From positions 62,001 through 126,000 of the forward strand of contig NZ_JAUSVF010000004.1 of assembly GCF_030814475.1 (NCBI RefSeq): a stretch of DNA of 64,000 nt. Direction: 5' to 3'. Of this stretch, positions 33,527 through 42,389 are shown one piece after another. Origin of the DNA: Pararhizobium capsulatum DSM 1112 (lineage in GTDB: Bacteria; Pseudomonadota; Alphaproteobacteria; Rhizobiales; Rhizobiaceae). Positions within the stretch are counted from its first letter, which is position 1. Every line of letters begins with the position of its first letter. The notes beneath the pieces were generated by a model that was not told the origin of the DNA, made no database searches, and saw only the letters and a program-made list of their open reading frames with translations. Position numbers and translations under genes: made by a program.

Positions 33527-34477
33527 TCAGGCCGTCAGCCTCGCTGCAGTGAATTTGTCAGTTACAAGCACGTCGATGACGCCCAGTTTCAGGGCACCCG
33601 CAATAGCTTGGGTCTTTGATTCGCCACCAGCCAGTGCGATGACGCGGCCGGCTTTTTTCAGGTCCTCTAGCGAGATGCCGATCACGCGCTCGTTCAACGG
33701 TGTTTCGACCGGCTTACCGTCCTTGTCATAGAACCGGTATGATATCTCGCCGACAGCACCCGCTTCGTGAAGCATTGCCATTTCCTGGCGGGAGAAAGTG
33801 TTGCCAGAACGGGCGAGCAACTCGGATGGCTCTACCGCTCCGATGCCAACAATTGCGAGGGTCAAGCGGCCGAAGAGGTCCAGCGTTCCGCGCACGACTG
33901 GGTCGGACAACATGACGAGTTTTGCCTCGCGCGACGAGGTGATGCCCTGGACGAGGAGCAGGCGCGGCTCTCCGCCGGTGAGCCGCGCAAGGCGCGCTGT
34001 TAGCTGTGTGGCATGGGTCTGGACGGAAGCGTCGCCCATACCGCCGAGGATCTGCGCGATATATTTGGCCTTGGCGTTTTTGAAGGGGTGGATGTTATCC
34101 ACCATGCGCAGGATTGTCTGGCTCCAGCTTGAGACACCGATAATCTCGTCCTGCTGAAGTGTAACCTCCAGAAAGTGGGCGGCCGCCTCGCCGATGCGGG
34201 CCATGATTGCGCCATCGCGATCTTCTGAACAATCGATGACGATCGCCTCTGTCAGGCTATAGCGTTCCCGAAGCGCCGTTTCGAGTTCGGCAAAAGTCCC
34301 GGGTGGAGGGATGACGGTGGTTCGGACAATATCTTCCTGCTCCGCCCGTTTCAGCATGCGCGAAACGGTCGCCTGCGACATATGCATGATTTCGGCGATG
34401 TCCCCCTGCCGTTTGCCTTCGACGTGATACATCTGAGCAATGCGGGCGATCAATCGTAGCTCATTCATGCGGCCCAT
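33527..34477 (-). CDS. SorC/DeoR-type sugar-binding transcriptional regulator
   Basis: A 316-residue regulator with an N-terminal helix-turn-helix (KRQGDIAEIMHMSQATVSRM, about 22-41) and a C-terminal SorC sugar-phosphate-binding domain (GVSSWSQTILRMVD, ILGGMGDASVQTHATQ, VGIGAVEPSELLAR, VIALAGGESKTQAI). ATG 34477 is preferred for its GGAG ribosome binding site; a GTG at 34507 would extend it by ten residues and overlap the kinase stop. A TGAATT-TT-TATTCA palindrome lies just upstream at 34493-34506. Related palindromes sit before the transketolase and both ABC operons, so it likely controls the whole 32.7-46.3 kb regulon. Confidence 0.9.
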   Translation of the reverse strand: MGRMNELRLIARIAQMYHVEGKRQGDIAEIMHMSQATVSRMLKRAEQEDIVRTTVIPPPGTFAELETALRERYSLTEAIVIDCSEDRDGAIMARIGEAAAHFLEVTLQQDEIIGVSSWSQTILRMVDNIHPFKNAKAKYIAQILGGMGDASVQTHATQLTARLARLTGGEPRLLLVQGITSSREAKLVMLSDPVVRGTLDLFGRLTLAIVGIGAVEPSELLARSGNTFSRQEMAMLHEAGAVGEISYRFYDKDGKPVETPLNERVIGISLEDLKKAGRVIALAGGESKTQAIAGALKLGVIDVLVTDKFTAARLTA

Positions 34478-34492
34478 AGGCGTCTCCAGGTG

Positions 34493-34506
34493 TGAATTTT
34501 TATTCA
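34493..34506. promoter_or_regulatory. Candidate SorC operator in front of sorC
   Basis: TGAATT-TT-TATTCA, a perfect palindrome (extended to GTGAAT-TTTT-ATTCAC, 34492-34507) at the end of the kinase gene. It has the same layout as the TGCATA-WW-TATNCA boxes at 37840, 37979 and 42480. Confidence 0.45.
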
Positions 34507-35969
34507 CCCTTAAATGAAGGAGTGGTCATGGTCGAGCGGTAGATTGCGTCCTTCCAGGTGAGAAGCCGAGCTTCCGAATCCGACGAACGTGGCGGCAAGG
34601 TTTTTCCGGGATGGGGCAAAGCGGCGATTGCGGCGAGGTCGGGCCAGATATCGAGCGAAAGACCCGCGAGATAGGCGGAGCCGAGTGCGGAAGCTTCAGG
34701 GGCATCGCACTGGATGATTGCATGATTGACCGTATCCGCGACGCATTGCATGAGGAAATCGTTCTTGCTCGGTGCGCCATCGACGTAGAGTCGACCTAGC
34801 GGTGCTGGCGATTGCGCCGACATCGCCTCGAACACGTCATGAACCTGGAAAGCTATTGAATCCGTCACGGCGCGTGCCATCTGGGCGCGGCTGGTGTTGA
34901 AGGTGATGCCTGAAAATAGGGCCCGCGCGTCTGCGTGCCAATATGGCGCGCCAAGTCCGACAAAGGCAGGCACGAAGCCCGGACCCATGGGCTCGGCCGT
35001 GGCCGCGAGATCTGTCAACGCCTGTACATCGGGCAGACCCAGCATCTCGGCCATCCATGGCAACGCCGCGGCGGAGACAAGAATATTTCCTTCGAAAGCA
35101 TAGGTGGGTTGATCATTGATCGACCAGGCGATCGTCGTCGTAATCCCATGCTGGGGCGCGATGAATCGCGGCAACGTCGTCATGATGGAGGAACCCGTAC
35201 CGAACGTAACTTTGCCGTCACCAGGATTGAAGGCACCGTGCCCGAACAGTGCGGCATGGCTGTCGCCGATCGCCGCGCAGATCGGTATACCGTCGCGCAA
35301 TCCCGGTACTTTTTTGGTTTCGCCAAACCGGGCCGCGCTGTCGCGTACCTGCGGCAGGGATGATTTCGGCACACCGAACAGCGCGCAGAGTTCGTCACTC
35401 CATGCCTGTCGGTTGAGGTCGAAAAGCTGGCTGCGAGCCGCGTTGGAGGCGTCACACGCATGGACCATACCATCCGTCAGGCAGTGGATCAGCCAGGCAT
35501 CGATTGTGCCAAGCCGCGCTTGGCGCCCGGAGGGCACGCGATCCAAAAGCCATTTCATCTTTGGACCTGGAAACATCGGGTCGATGGGCAGACCGGTCAG
35601 GGCTTGTACGCGTGAGGCATGGCCTGCGGCAATGAACGCGGCGCAGGCGGGTGCGCTCCGACGGCATTGCCAGCTGACCACCGGGCCAAGCGGCTCGCCG
35701 GTGACTGCGTCCCAGACGGTGACCGATTCGCGCTGGTTTGAAATTGCGATCCCGAGGATATCGGCCTCTGGTACTGCTTGCAGGCAAATGGCAATTGCCT
35801 CCTGCACGGATGCCCAGATACGCAGGGGGCTTTGTTCTACCCAGCCGGGCTGCGGGTGTTCGATGCCGACGGAAGACGACCCGCGCGACAAGATTTCTCC
35901 GGTCGTCGATACAAGCACCGCTTTGGAATTTGTGGTGCCCTGATCAATGGCGAGAATGGCGGTCGTCAT
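34500..35969 (-). CDS. FGGY-family carbohydrate kinase
   Basis: A 489-residue kinase of the glycerol/xylulose kinase family, cytoplasmic. The phosphate-1 motif is DQGTTNSKAV at residues 9-18. Further marks are GIAISNQRESVTVWD, the aspartate-containing GDSHAALFGHGAFNPGDGKV, KVTFGTGSSIM, and the adenosine motif RLYVDGAPSKNDFLMQCVAD. Length is normal. ATG 35969 has GGAG upstream; the frame stays open to 36035. It lies between the split transketolase and sorC. It probably phosphorylates a ketose or polyol that transketolase then uses. Substrate cannot be read from the sequence; glycerol-kinase-like motifs do not exclude ketopentoses or branched sugars. Confidence 0.88.
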   Translation of the reverse strand: MTTAILAIDQGTTNSKAVLVSTTGEILSRGSSSVGIEHPQPGWVEQSPLRIWASVQEAIAICLQAVPEADILGIAISNQRESVTVWDAVTGEPLGPVVSWQCRRSAPACAAFIAAGHASRVQALTGLPIDPMFPGPKMKWLLDRVPSGRQARLGTIDAWLIHCLTDGMVHACDASNAARSQLFDLNRQAWSDELCALFGVPKSSLPQVRDSAARFGETKKVPGLRDGIPICAAIGDSHAALFGHGAFNPGDGKVTFGTGSSIMTTLPRFIAPQHGITTTIAWSINDQPTYAFEGNILVSAAALPWMAEMLGLPDVQALTDLAATAEPMGPGFVPAFVGLGAPYWHADARALFSGITFNTSRAQMARAVTDSIAFQVHDVFEAMSAQSPAPLGRLYVDGAPSKNDFLMQCVADTVNHAIIQCDAPEASALGSAYLAGLSLDIWPDLAAIAALPHPGKTLPPRSSDSEARLLTWKDAIYRSTMTTPSFKGE

Positions 35970-36048
35970 AGCTGCTCCGACAGGCAAGAATTGCAGGCGC
36001 GGCATCAGGGAGGCTCGCCACGCCCGGCACGTCATCTCATCCGCGATA

Positions 36049-37017
36049 TCAGCTGCGGCAAGACTTGCGTGCTATCAACGTGATGGCCGCCTCGGCGATG
36101 GCGGACGGGGACATCCCGAATTCGTCTAGCAGGAATTCTGCCGATCCTGTCGGCGCGAAGATGCCGGGAACACCGAGGATTTTCATCGGCACAGGCGCCT
36201 CGGCCACCACGACTTCAGCGATGGCGGAGCCGAGACCACCAAAGGTGGAATGTTCTTCGGCCGTCAGAATGGCGCCGGTATCTTGAGCTGCGGCCACCAC
36301 TGCCTCGACATCAATAGGCCGGACGGTTGCCATGTTCAATACGCGCGCCTCGATGCCTTTTTCGGCGAGAAGCTTGGCCGCCGTTAGAATGCGATGCGTG
36401 AGCGTGCCGTTAGCGATGAGCGTGACTGCATCGCCGTCCCGCAGCAGATTGGCCTTGCCGAGTTCGAATGTATGCCCAGCCGGCAGCAGGTCCGGCACCC
36501 CGACGCGCGATAGGCGCAGGAAGACCGGCCCCTCATAGGCTGCTGCCCATTCCACGGCCGCGGCTGTCTCGATCGAATCGCAGGGCGCGATCACCGGCAG
36601 GTTCGGCAAAACCCGAAGCCAGGCAAAGTCTTCAATGGAGTGGTGCGTCGGCCCAAGCTCGCCATAGGCCATGCCCGACGAAATGCCGACCAACTTCACA
36701 TTGGCGTTCGAATAGGCGATGTCGGCCTTGACCTGTTCCAGGGATCGACCGGTCAGAAAGCAGGCGGCGCCGCAGACGAAGGGCAGGAGGCCGCCATTGG
36801 CAAGGCCAGCACCGACGCCCACCATGTTCTGTTCGGCGATGCCAACGTTTACCAGCCGCTCCGGCCATCTACCCTTGAATCCGCCCAGTTTGGACGAGCC
36901 TACCGAGTCATTGCACACCGCAACGATTTTGGCGTTGTCGGCCGCGAGACGTTCCAGCGTGGAAACAAAAGCATCCCGGCAGTCGTGAAGCTTGGGGGGA
37001 GTTGTCAAAGCATTCAT
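36049..37017 (-). CDS. Transketolase, C-terminal (pyrimidine-binding) subunit
   Basis: A 322-residue split transketolase beta subunit. It carries the pyrimidine-binding part (RLVNVGIAEQNMVGVGAGLA, with the conserved glutamate that activates thiamine diphosphate) and the C-terminal transketolase domain (ANGTLTHRILTAAKLLAEKG). The ATG at 37017 overlaps the alpha-subunit stop codon (TGATG), so the two are translationally coupled and should form an alpha2beta2 enzyme. It transfers a two-carbon unit between a ketose phosphate and an aldose phosphate. The kinase gene follows 79 bp downstream. A dedicated split transketolase in a catabolic operon suggests a non-standard ketose phosphate. Confidence 0.92.
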   Translation of the reverse strand: MNALTTPPKLHDCRDAFVSTLERLAADNAKIVAVCNDSVGSSKLGGFKGRWPERLVNVGIAEQNMVGVGAGLANGGLLPFVCGAACFLTGRSLEQVKADIAYSNANVKLVGISSGMAYGELGPTHHSIEDFAWLRVLPNLPVIAPCDSIETAAAVEWAAAYEGPVFLRLSRVGVPDLLPAGHTFELGKANLLRDGDAVTLIANGTLTHRILTAAKLLAEKGIEARVLNMATVRPIDVEAVVAAAQDTGAILTAEEHSTFGGLGSAIAEVVVAEAPVPMKILGVPGIFAPTGSAEFLLDEFGMSPSAIAEAAITLIARKSCRS

Positions 37018-37826
37018 CACATTGCCTCCGAAAGCTCAGCGACCGCGATCTTGTACTGCTCGGCGTTGGGAACCTTGTGGTGCCAGTCCACCGTGTCCTG
37101 CATAAACGAGATACCGTGTCCCTTGTTGGTATGGGCGACGATGCAGTGCGGACGATCGCCGCGCCGTTCGAGCGCGGAGATGATGTCCGCCATGTCATTG
37201 CCGTTGATCTCGGACACGGACCATCCGAACGCTTCCAGCTTGGCGGGGAACGGGGCCATATTGTTGGTATCCTTCAGGGAGGCACCCTGTTGGAAACGGT
37301 TGTGGTCGATGATCAGCGTCAGGTTGTCCAGGCGGAACTGTGCTGCTGATGAAATTGCCTCCCAGTTCGATCCTTCCTGCATCTCGCCATCACCGGTCAT
37401 CACATAGGTGTGGTAGTTGGCGCCGGTTAACTTGGCTGCCTTGGCCATCCCGACGGCAACGGGCAGGCCGTGTCCAAGCGGGCCGGTGTTGGTCTCGACG
37501 CCTGGAACTTTGTTGCAGTTCGGATGTCCATTCAGACGCGAATGCGGCTTCAGGAAAGTGCTGATCTCTTCTTCAGAAATGAACCCGCGCTTGGCCAGAG
37601 TCACGTATAGAGCAAGGGCGACATGACCCTTCGAGAGGATGAAGCGATCGCGCTCTGGATGTTTCGGTTGATCCGGCCAGATCCGCAGTACGCGGAAATA
37701 CAACGCGGTCAGAATGTCGATGGCCGACATCTCACCGCCGATATGGCCTGCGCCGGCTTCAAAAACCGCCTGCAGATCGCGAAGGCGAATCTGCCGGGCG
37801 ATGCTGTCGAGATCGTTCGGCTGCAT
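37017..37826 (-). CDS. Transketolase, N-terminal (thiamine-diphosphate-binding) subunit
   Basis: A 269-residue split transketolase alpha subunit. The thiamine-diphosphate/Mg motif is GDGEMQEGSNWEAI, running on to LDNLTLIIDHNR. The substrate-channel histidines lie in GHIGGEMSAIDIL and HGISFMQDTVDWHHKVPN. It is the first gene of the minus-strand operon, immediately behind a TGCATAAATATTCA box (37840-37853). It pairs with the coupled C-terminal subunit. Its closest functional setting is sugar or polyol catabolism with an FGGY kinase; one published precedent for this gene pairing is D-apiose/apulose use, but no apiose isomerase is visible here. Confidence 0.92.
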   Translation of the reverse strand: MQPNDLDSIARQIRLRDLQAVFEAGAGHIGGEMSAIDILTALYFRVLRIWPDQPKHPERDRFILSKGHVALALYVTLAKRGFISEEEISTFLKPHSRLNGHPNCNKVPGVETNTGPLGHGLPVAVGMAKAAKLTGANYHTYVMTGDGEMQEGSNWEAISSAAQFRLDNLTLIIDHNRFQQGASLKDTNNMAPFPAKLEAFGWSVSEINGNDMADIISALERRGDRPHCIVAHTNKGHGISFMQDTVDWHHKVPNAEQYKIAVAELSEAM

Positions 37827-37839
37827 GAATCCCTCTTAG

Positions 37840-37853
37840 TGCATAAATATTCA
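37840..37853. promoter_or_regulatory. Candidate SorC operator before the transketolase operon
   Basis: TGCATA-AA-TATTCA, 14 bp upstream of the transketolase alpha start. It has one mismatch from the perfect palindrome at 37979-37992, which faces the divergent ABC operon. Confidence 0.55.
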
Positions 37854-37978
37854 TTCGTTTATATAATTGCAAGATTGGCCTTTAAGTCAAGCGCAATTCA
37901 CATTTGAGGTAAAAATATAGACCGAAAATCCAGGTTGACAGAGATGCAATCGATACTATAGGAATTTACAGACAGACA

Positions 37979-37992
37979 TGCATATTTATGCA
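37979..37992. promoter_or_regulatory. Candidate SorC operator before the first ABC operon
   Basis: TGCATA-TT-TATGCA, a perfect 14-bp palindrome 35 bp upstream of the permease gene at 38028. It lies 126 bp from the box at 37840 in the same divergent promoter region. Confidence 0.6.
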
Positions 37993-38027
37993 CGCGTCTT
38001 TTATGGGCTGGTTTCGAGGAGGATGCT

Positions 38028-39005
38028 ATGCTTGCAGCTACGAAGGAGAGGCACGGTATCGCTGCTGGCCAGATTTTTGCCTCGCTGCGCGGGGCAACAG
38101 GACCGCTTATCGGCTTGCTTCTCCTGTGTCTTTTTCTGACCTTTGCAACCGACAAATTTCTTTCGATCCGCAACTTTCTCAACGTCTTGGATCAAATCAC
38201 GGTGCTGGGTGTAATGGCCGTGGGCATGACCATGGTTATCCTCATCGGCGGCATCGACCTGGCCGTGGGGTCGGTCATGGCGCTGGCAATGATGGTCGTC
38301 GGCTACCTGAACGTCGTTGTCGGGGTCCCGATGGGCATTGCCATCCCCGCAGCGCTGCTGGTGGCGTCGCTGAACGGCCTTATCGCCGGGCTTCTTATCA
38401 CGCGGTTCAACGTGCCTGCGTTCATTGCCACCCTAGCCATGATGTCGATCTCTCGCGGCATTGCCAATATGATTACCGACGGACAGCAGATCATCGGATT
38501 TCCCGCATGGTTTAACATGATGGCCATCGTGCGCTTCGGCGGCTTCCTGACGTTGACAGTTGCGGTGATGTTTGTCGTGTTCCTGATTGGCCTGCTCTAC
38601 CAGCGCTACCGCCATGGAGGCCGCATTCTCTATGCCATCGGCGGCAACGCGGAAGTGGCGCGGCTGGCGGGAATAAACGTGCAGCTGGCCACCGTGCTTG
38701 TTTACGTCGTCTGCAGTTTTCTGGCTGGTTTGTCGGGCATGGTTCTCGCAGCGCGCCTCGACTCGGTGCAGCCCTCATCCGGTGTATCCTACGAGCTGGA
38801 CGCCATCGCGGCCGTCGTCATCGGTGGCACCTCGCTGTCCGGCGGCACAGGCGGTATCGGCGGCACTATTATCGGCGTGCTCATCATTGGCGTGCTGCGC
38901 AACGGCCTTAACCTCCTTAGCGTTTCGCCTTTCTTACAGCAGGTGATCATTGGCGCGGTCATTGTCCTCGCCGTCACTGCCGAAACCTATCGCAAACGGA
39001 AGTAA
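38028..39005 (+). CDS. Sugar ABC transporter permease (ribose/RbsC type)
   Basis: A 325-residue membrane protein with about ten hydrophobic segments. Family motifs include VMAVGMTMVILIGGIDLAVG, NVPAFIATLAMMSISRGIAN, YAIGGNAEVARLAGINVQLA and the C-terminal ELDAIAAVVIGGTSLSGGTG. A GAGGAGG ribosome binding site precedes ATG 38028. It is the first gene of the plus-strand arm, ahead of its binding protein and ATPase, which is a less common gene order. A stem-loop separates it from the binding-protein gene. Confidence 0.93.
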   Translation: MLAATKERHGIAAGQIFASLRGATGPLIGLLLLCLFLTFATDKFLSIRNFLNVLDQITVLGVMAVGMTMVILIGGIDLAVGSVMALAMMVVGYLNVVVGVPMGIAIPAALLVASLNGLIAGLLITRFNVPAFIATLAMMSISRGIANMITDGQQIIGFPAWFNMMAIVRFGGFLTLTVAVMFVVFLIGLLYQRYRHGGRILYAIGGNAEVARLAGINVQLATVLVYVVCSFLAGLSGMVLAARLDSVQPSSGVSYELDAIAAVVIGGTSLSGGTGGIGGTIIGVLIIGVLRNGLNLLSVSPFLQQVIIGAVIVLAVTAETYRKRK

Positions 39006-39017
39006 CCAAATTTTCAT

Positions 39018-39037
39018 CCGGGGCGAGGACGCCCCGG
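39018..39037 (+). terminator. Stem-loop between permease and binding-protein genes
   Basis: CCGGGGCG-AGGA-CGCCCCGG is a perfect 8-bp stem with a four-base loop, further flanked by TTTTCA and TGAAAA. No T-run follows, so it is more likely an mRNA-processing or stabilising element than a full terminator. Confidence 0.6.
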
Positions 39038-39127
39038 GTTCTGAAAATGGCAAGCAATAGTGCGGGCCGGCAAGAGAGGTCTCCGGCAATGGCAGGAAAC
39101 CGACACGTTCAACTCGGAGGAAAAACC

Positions 39128-40066
39128 ATGAAACTGTCCAAGCTGATAATGGCAGCCACCGCGGCTACATTTCTGATGTCCCCGCTCGGCGCTTCCGCCG
39201 CGGAGGTCAAAAAGATCGGGCTCGCTGTGCCGAACCTTCAGGCGGACTTCTTCAACCAGATCAAACTCGGCGTCGAAAAGTATGCCAAAGAAAAAGGTCT
39301 CGAAGTAATTGTCGTTGACGCGAAGAACGACACCGCGACCCAGGTCAGCCAAGTTCAGGACTTGATGACCCAGGGAATTGACGCGTTTATCTATATCCCG
39401 GCTGGGGCGGCTGCAGCGGCGGTACCGACCCGCCTTGCACGTGAAGCCGGCATTCCGGTGATCAACGTCGACCGTGTTCCCGACGGTGCGCCGGGCGACA
39501 CCTTCATCGCCGGGGAAAGCGTCGAATCCGCCTACGCCGTATGCAAGCACATCATCGAGAAGGCTGGGGGCAAGGGCAAGATGGCCATCATCCACGGCCA
39601 GAAGGGCACAACGCCGGAGGTAGACCGCTTCACGGGTTGCAAGCGCGCCATCGACGAAAACAAGGGCGTGGAACTTGTCGACCAGCAGTGGAGCCAGATG
39701 TGGTCGGCCGACGAGGGCTTCTCGATCGCCCAGAACATGCTCCAGGCGAACCCCGACATCACGATCATCTTTGGACAGGCCGACGGTTTGGCCATGGGGG
39801 CGGCGAAGGCCATGGACGTCGCTAACCTCTCCGACAAGGTGATCATCGGCGGTTATGATGGCGATGTTTCTGCTCTCGAATACCTTGCAAAGTGCAAGGG
39901 TCCGTTCATCGCGACTGCTACTCAGAGCACGCAGAAGATGGGGGTCCTCGCGGTTGAATCGGCTCTGGCCGTGGCCGCAGGCCAGAAGGTCGAAGCGCGT
40001 CAGACCCCGAATGCCGTTCTGACGACCTGCGACAATGCGCCGGAATTCGTGAAGAGCCATCCGTAA
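39128..40066 (+). CDS. Sugar ABC transporter periplasmic binding protein (ribose type)
   Basis: A 312-residue protein with a signal peptide (MKLSKLIMAATAATFLMSPL, likely cut after ASAA). The type I binding fold has the RbsB-like marks KIGLAVPNLQADFFNQIKLG, DLMTQGIDAFIYIPAGAAAA, GIPVINVDRVP and IIGGYDGDVSALEYLAKCKG. GGAGG lies upstream of ATG 39128. It sits between the permease and the double ATPase of the first importer in the SorC regulon. Ligand unknown; it is clearly different in sequence from the second importer's binding protein at 42788. Confidence 0.93.
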   Translation: MKLSKLIMAATAATFLMSPLGASAAEVKKIGLAVPNLQADFFNQIKLGVEKYAKEKGLEVIVVDAKNDTATQVSQVQDLMTQGIDAFIYIPAGAAAAAVPTRLAREAGIPVINVDRVPDGAPGDTFIAGESVESAYAVCKHIIEKAGGKGKMAIIHGQKGTTPEVDRFTGCKRAIDENKGVELVDQQWSQMWSADEGFSIAQNMLQANPDITIIFGQADGLAMGAAKAMDVANLSDKVIIGGYDGDVSALEYLAKCKGPFIATATQSTQKMGVLAVESALAVAAGQKVEARQTPNAVLTTCDNAPEFVKSHP

Positions 40067-40096
40067 CCTGTCTTGATAGCGAAAGGCAGTAGCGCA

Positions 40097-41584
40097 ATGA
40101 CAACTTACTCGTCCATCCTGTCGCTCCGTGGCATCCAGAAATCCTACGGTCCGGTCAAGGTGTTACACGGCATCGATTTCGATGTTCGTCCCGGAGAAGT
40201 CGTGGCGCTGCTGGGCGAAAACGGTGCTGGAAAATCGACCCTGTCGAACATTATTTCCGGCACCGTCCAGCCCTCGGCCGGAGATATGACGTGGCTTGGG
40301 GCGGCATACGCACCCGCCACGCCCCGCGCTGCTATGGACTCGGGCGTCGGCATGATCCACCAGGAACTGAAACTTCTGCCGAAATTATCGATTGCGGAGA
40401 ACATCTTCCTCGGCCGCTATCCGATGAAAGGCGGTCGGATCGACAGAAGGGCCATGGAAGAGCGCGCGCGCGCTGGCTTGCACAGGCTCGGTCTTGATAT
40501 TTCGCCCGATCGACTTGTCGAAGGATTGTCGACCGGAAGACAACAGTTGATCGAGATTGCCAAGGCGTTGACCCTTAACGCCCGGCTGCTGATCCTCGAC
40601 GAGCCTACTGCCGCACTTGGCGGCGATGAAACCCAGCTTCTGTTCCAACAGATCCAGCGTCTCAAGTTGGAGGGCGTGGGTATCGTTTACATCTCGCATC
40701 GGCTTGAAGAGATCCGGCTGATTGCCGACCGCATCGTCGTGATGCGCGATGGTGCAAAAGTAAAGGAATTCGCCAACGGCGACGTACCTGTTCGCACTAT
40801 CGTTGAGGCAATGGTCGGGCGCCCCCTGGAGCGCATGTTTCCCGCATTACCGGCGGCGGCCGACGAGGTAACGCTTGAAGTTCGCGATCTGACATCACCG
40901 TCCAATTCATTTCGCAACATCAGTTTTACGGTTCGCAAGGGCGAGATTTTTGGGATAGCCGGCCTGATGGGCGCCGGCCGTACGGAACTTGTTCGCGCCA
41001 TTACCGGGGCCGACCCAATTTCCGCTGGCGAGGTGCTGCTGCACGGCAAGCCCGTCACGCCGCGCTCGCCCATAGACGCGATCCGCAACGGCATCGTGTT
41101 GGTGCCGGAAGATAGAAAGCTCCAGGGCGTGGTGCTCGATCACTCGATTGCGGAAAACATCGCTTACGCCAATCTCGGCAGAATCTCCCGCAAGGGCTGG
41201 ATCTCGTCACGGCGGCTCCGTCAGTTCGCCGATGAATATATCAGGAGGTTCGGCGTCAAGGGGCGCGGCGAACAGAAGGCCGGTGAACTCAGCGGCGGCA
41301 ACCAGCAGAAAGTGGTGCTGGCCAAATGGCTGGCCCGCAAGCCGCGGGTCGTAGTGCTGGACGAACCCACGCGCGGCATCGATGTTGGTGCCCGATCGTC
41401 GATCTATGATCTGATCATTGATTTGGCCCGCGAAGGCGTCGCCGTAGTCGTGGTCAGTTCGGATCTCGAGGAAGTACTAGGGGTCTCCAGCCGCATCATG
41501 GTCATGGCACAGGGCAAGCAGGCCGGCATTCTAGACCGCAAGGACGCAAACGACGTCTCGGTCATGGAACTGGCAACCATCTGA
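40097..41584 (+). CDS. Sugar ABC transporter ATPase, two domains (RbsA type)
   Basis: A 495-residue ATPase with two fused nucleotide-binding domains. The first has Walker A LGENGAGKST, signature LSTGRQQLIEIAKA and Walker B RLLILDEPT. The second has the degenerate Walker A AGLMGAGRTE, signature LSGGNQQKVVLAKW and VVVLDEPTRGIDVG. This asymmetric pattern is normal for RbsA/XylG/AraG proteins. ATG 40097 was preferred over an upstream start at 40073. The SDR gene follows 16 bp after the stop. It energises the importer formed with the gene products at 38028 and 39128. Confidence 0.94.
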   Translation: MTTYSSILSLRGIQKSYGPVKVLHGIDFDVRPGEVVALLGENGAGKSTLSNIISGTVQPSAGDMTWLGAAYAPATPRAAMDSGVGMIHQELKLLPKLSIAENIFLGRYPMKGGRIDRRAMEERARAGLHRLGLDISPDRLVEGLSTGRQQLIEIAKALTLNARLLILDEPTAALGGDETQLLFQQIQRLKLEGVGIVYISHRLEEIRLIADRIVVMRDGAKVKEFANGDVPVRTIVEAMVGRPLERMFPALPAAADEVTLEVRDLTSPSNSFRNISFTVRKGEIFGIAGLMGAGRTELVRAITGADPISAGEVLLHGKPVTPRSPIDAIRNGIVLVPEDRKLQGVVLDHSIAENIAYANLGRISRKGWISSRRLRQFADEYIRRFGVKGRGEQKAGELSGGNQQKVVLAKWLARKPRVVVLDEPTRGIDVGARSSIYDLIIDLAREGVAVVVVSSDLEEVLGVSSRIMVMAQGKQAGILDRKDANDVSVMELATI

Positions 41585-41600
41585 ACAGGGAATATACCGA

Positions 41601-42389
41601 ATGTCTGATATCGCTCTCCAGGCGCCAAAATTATTCGATCTTTCCGGTAGTGTCGCACTCGTGACAGGTGGTGGTAGCGGCATCGGCCAGCGCATTGCCA
41701 TAGGGCTGGCGCAATGCGGGGCCGATGTCGCCCTACTTGATCGGCGCACCGATGACGGGCTGGCCAATACTGCTGATTTCATCGCCAAGGCGGGCCGACG
41801 CAGTATCCAGATTGCTGCAGACGTGACCAGCAGCGCAGCGCTCAACGATGCAGTCGCCCGCACCGAAGCGGAACTCGGCACCTTGACCCTCGCGGTCAAC
41901 GCAGCCGGCATCGCCAACGCCAACCCGGCCGAGGAGATGGAGGAAAGTCAGTTCCAGACGATGATCGACATCAACCTGAAAGGCGTGTTCCTTTCCTGCC
42001 AGGCCGAATCCCGCGCGATGTTGAAAAACGGCCGCGGTGCGATCGTCAACATCGCCTCGATGTCCGGTGTCATCGTCAATCGCGGCCTCAACCAATGCCA
42101 CTACAACGCCTCGAAAGCCGGCGTCATCCACATGTCGAAATCTATGGCGATGGAGTGGGTCGGCCGCGGAATTCGGGTAAACACCATCAGCCCGGGCTAT
42201 ACCGCTACGCCGATGAACACCCGCCCGGAAATGATCCACCAGACAAAGCTCTTCGAGGAGCAGACCCCGATGCAGCGCATGGCCTCCGTGGACGAGATGG
42301 TTGGTCCAGCGGTGTTCCTTCTGTCGAACGCCGCAAGTTTCGTTACCGGGGTCGACCTCCTGGTCGATGGCGGATTCTGCTGCTGGTGA
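41601..42389 (+). CDS. Short-chain dehydrogenase/reductase, polyol or sugar dehydrogenase
   Basis: A 262-residue SDR with the cofactor motif TGGGSGIGQRIAI, NAAGIA, the catalytic serine in IASMSGVIVN and the YxxxK motif in HYNASKAGVIHMS. Its end (FVTGVDLLVDGGFCCW) is typical. It closes the first plus-strand operon. As part of the SorC regulon it is likely to oxidise an imported polyol to a ketose or to act beside the SDR at 32696. The nearly 400 bp downstream carry new operator boxes, so the second ABC operon probably has its own promoter. Confidence 0.9.
   Translation: MSDIALQAPKLFDLSGSVALVTGGGSGIGQRIAIGLAQCGADVALLDRRTDDGLANTADFIAKAGRRSIQIAADVTSSAALNDAVARTEAELGTLTLAVNAAGIANANPAEEMEESQFQTMIDINLKGVFLSCQAESRAMLKNGRGAIVNIASMSGVIVNRGLNQCHYNASKAGVIHMSKSMAMEWVGRGIRVNTISPGYTATPMNTRPEMIHQTKLFEEQTPMQRMASVDEMVGPAVFLLSNAASFVTGVDLLVDGGFCCW

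Noticed and set aside
39014..40060. 348-codon frame antisense to a sugar-binding-protein gene
   Set aside because: A shadow of the binding-protein gene with arginine/histidine-rich noise.
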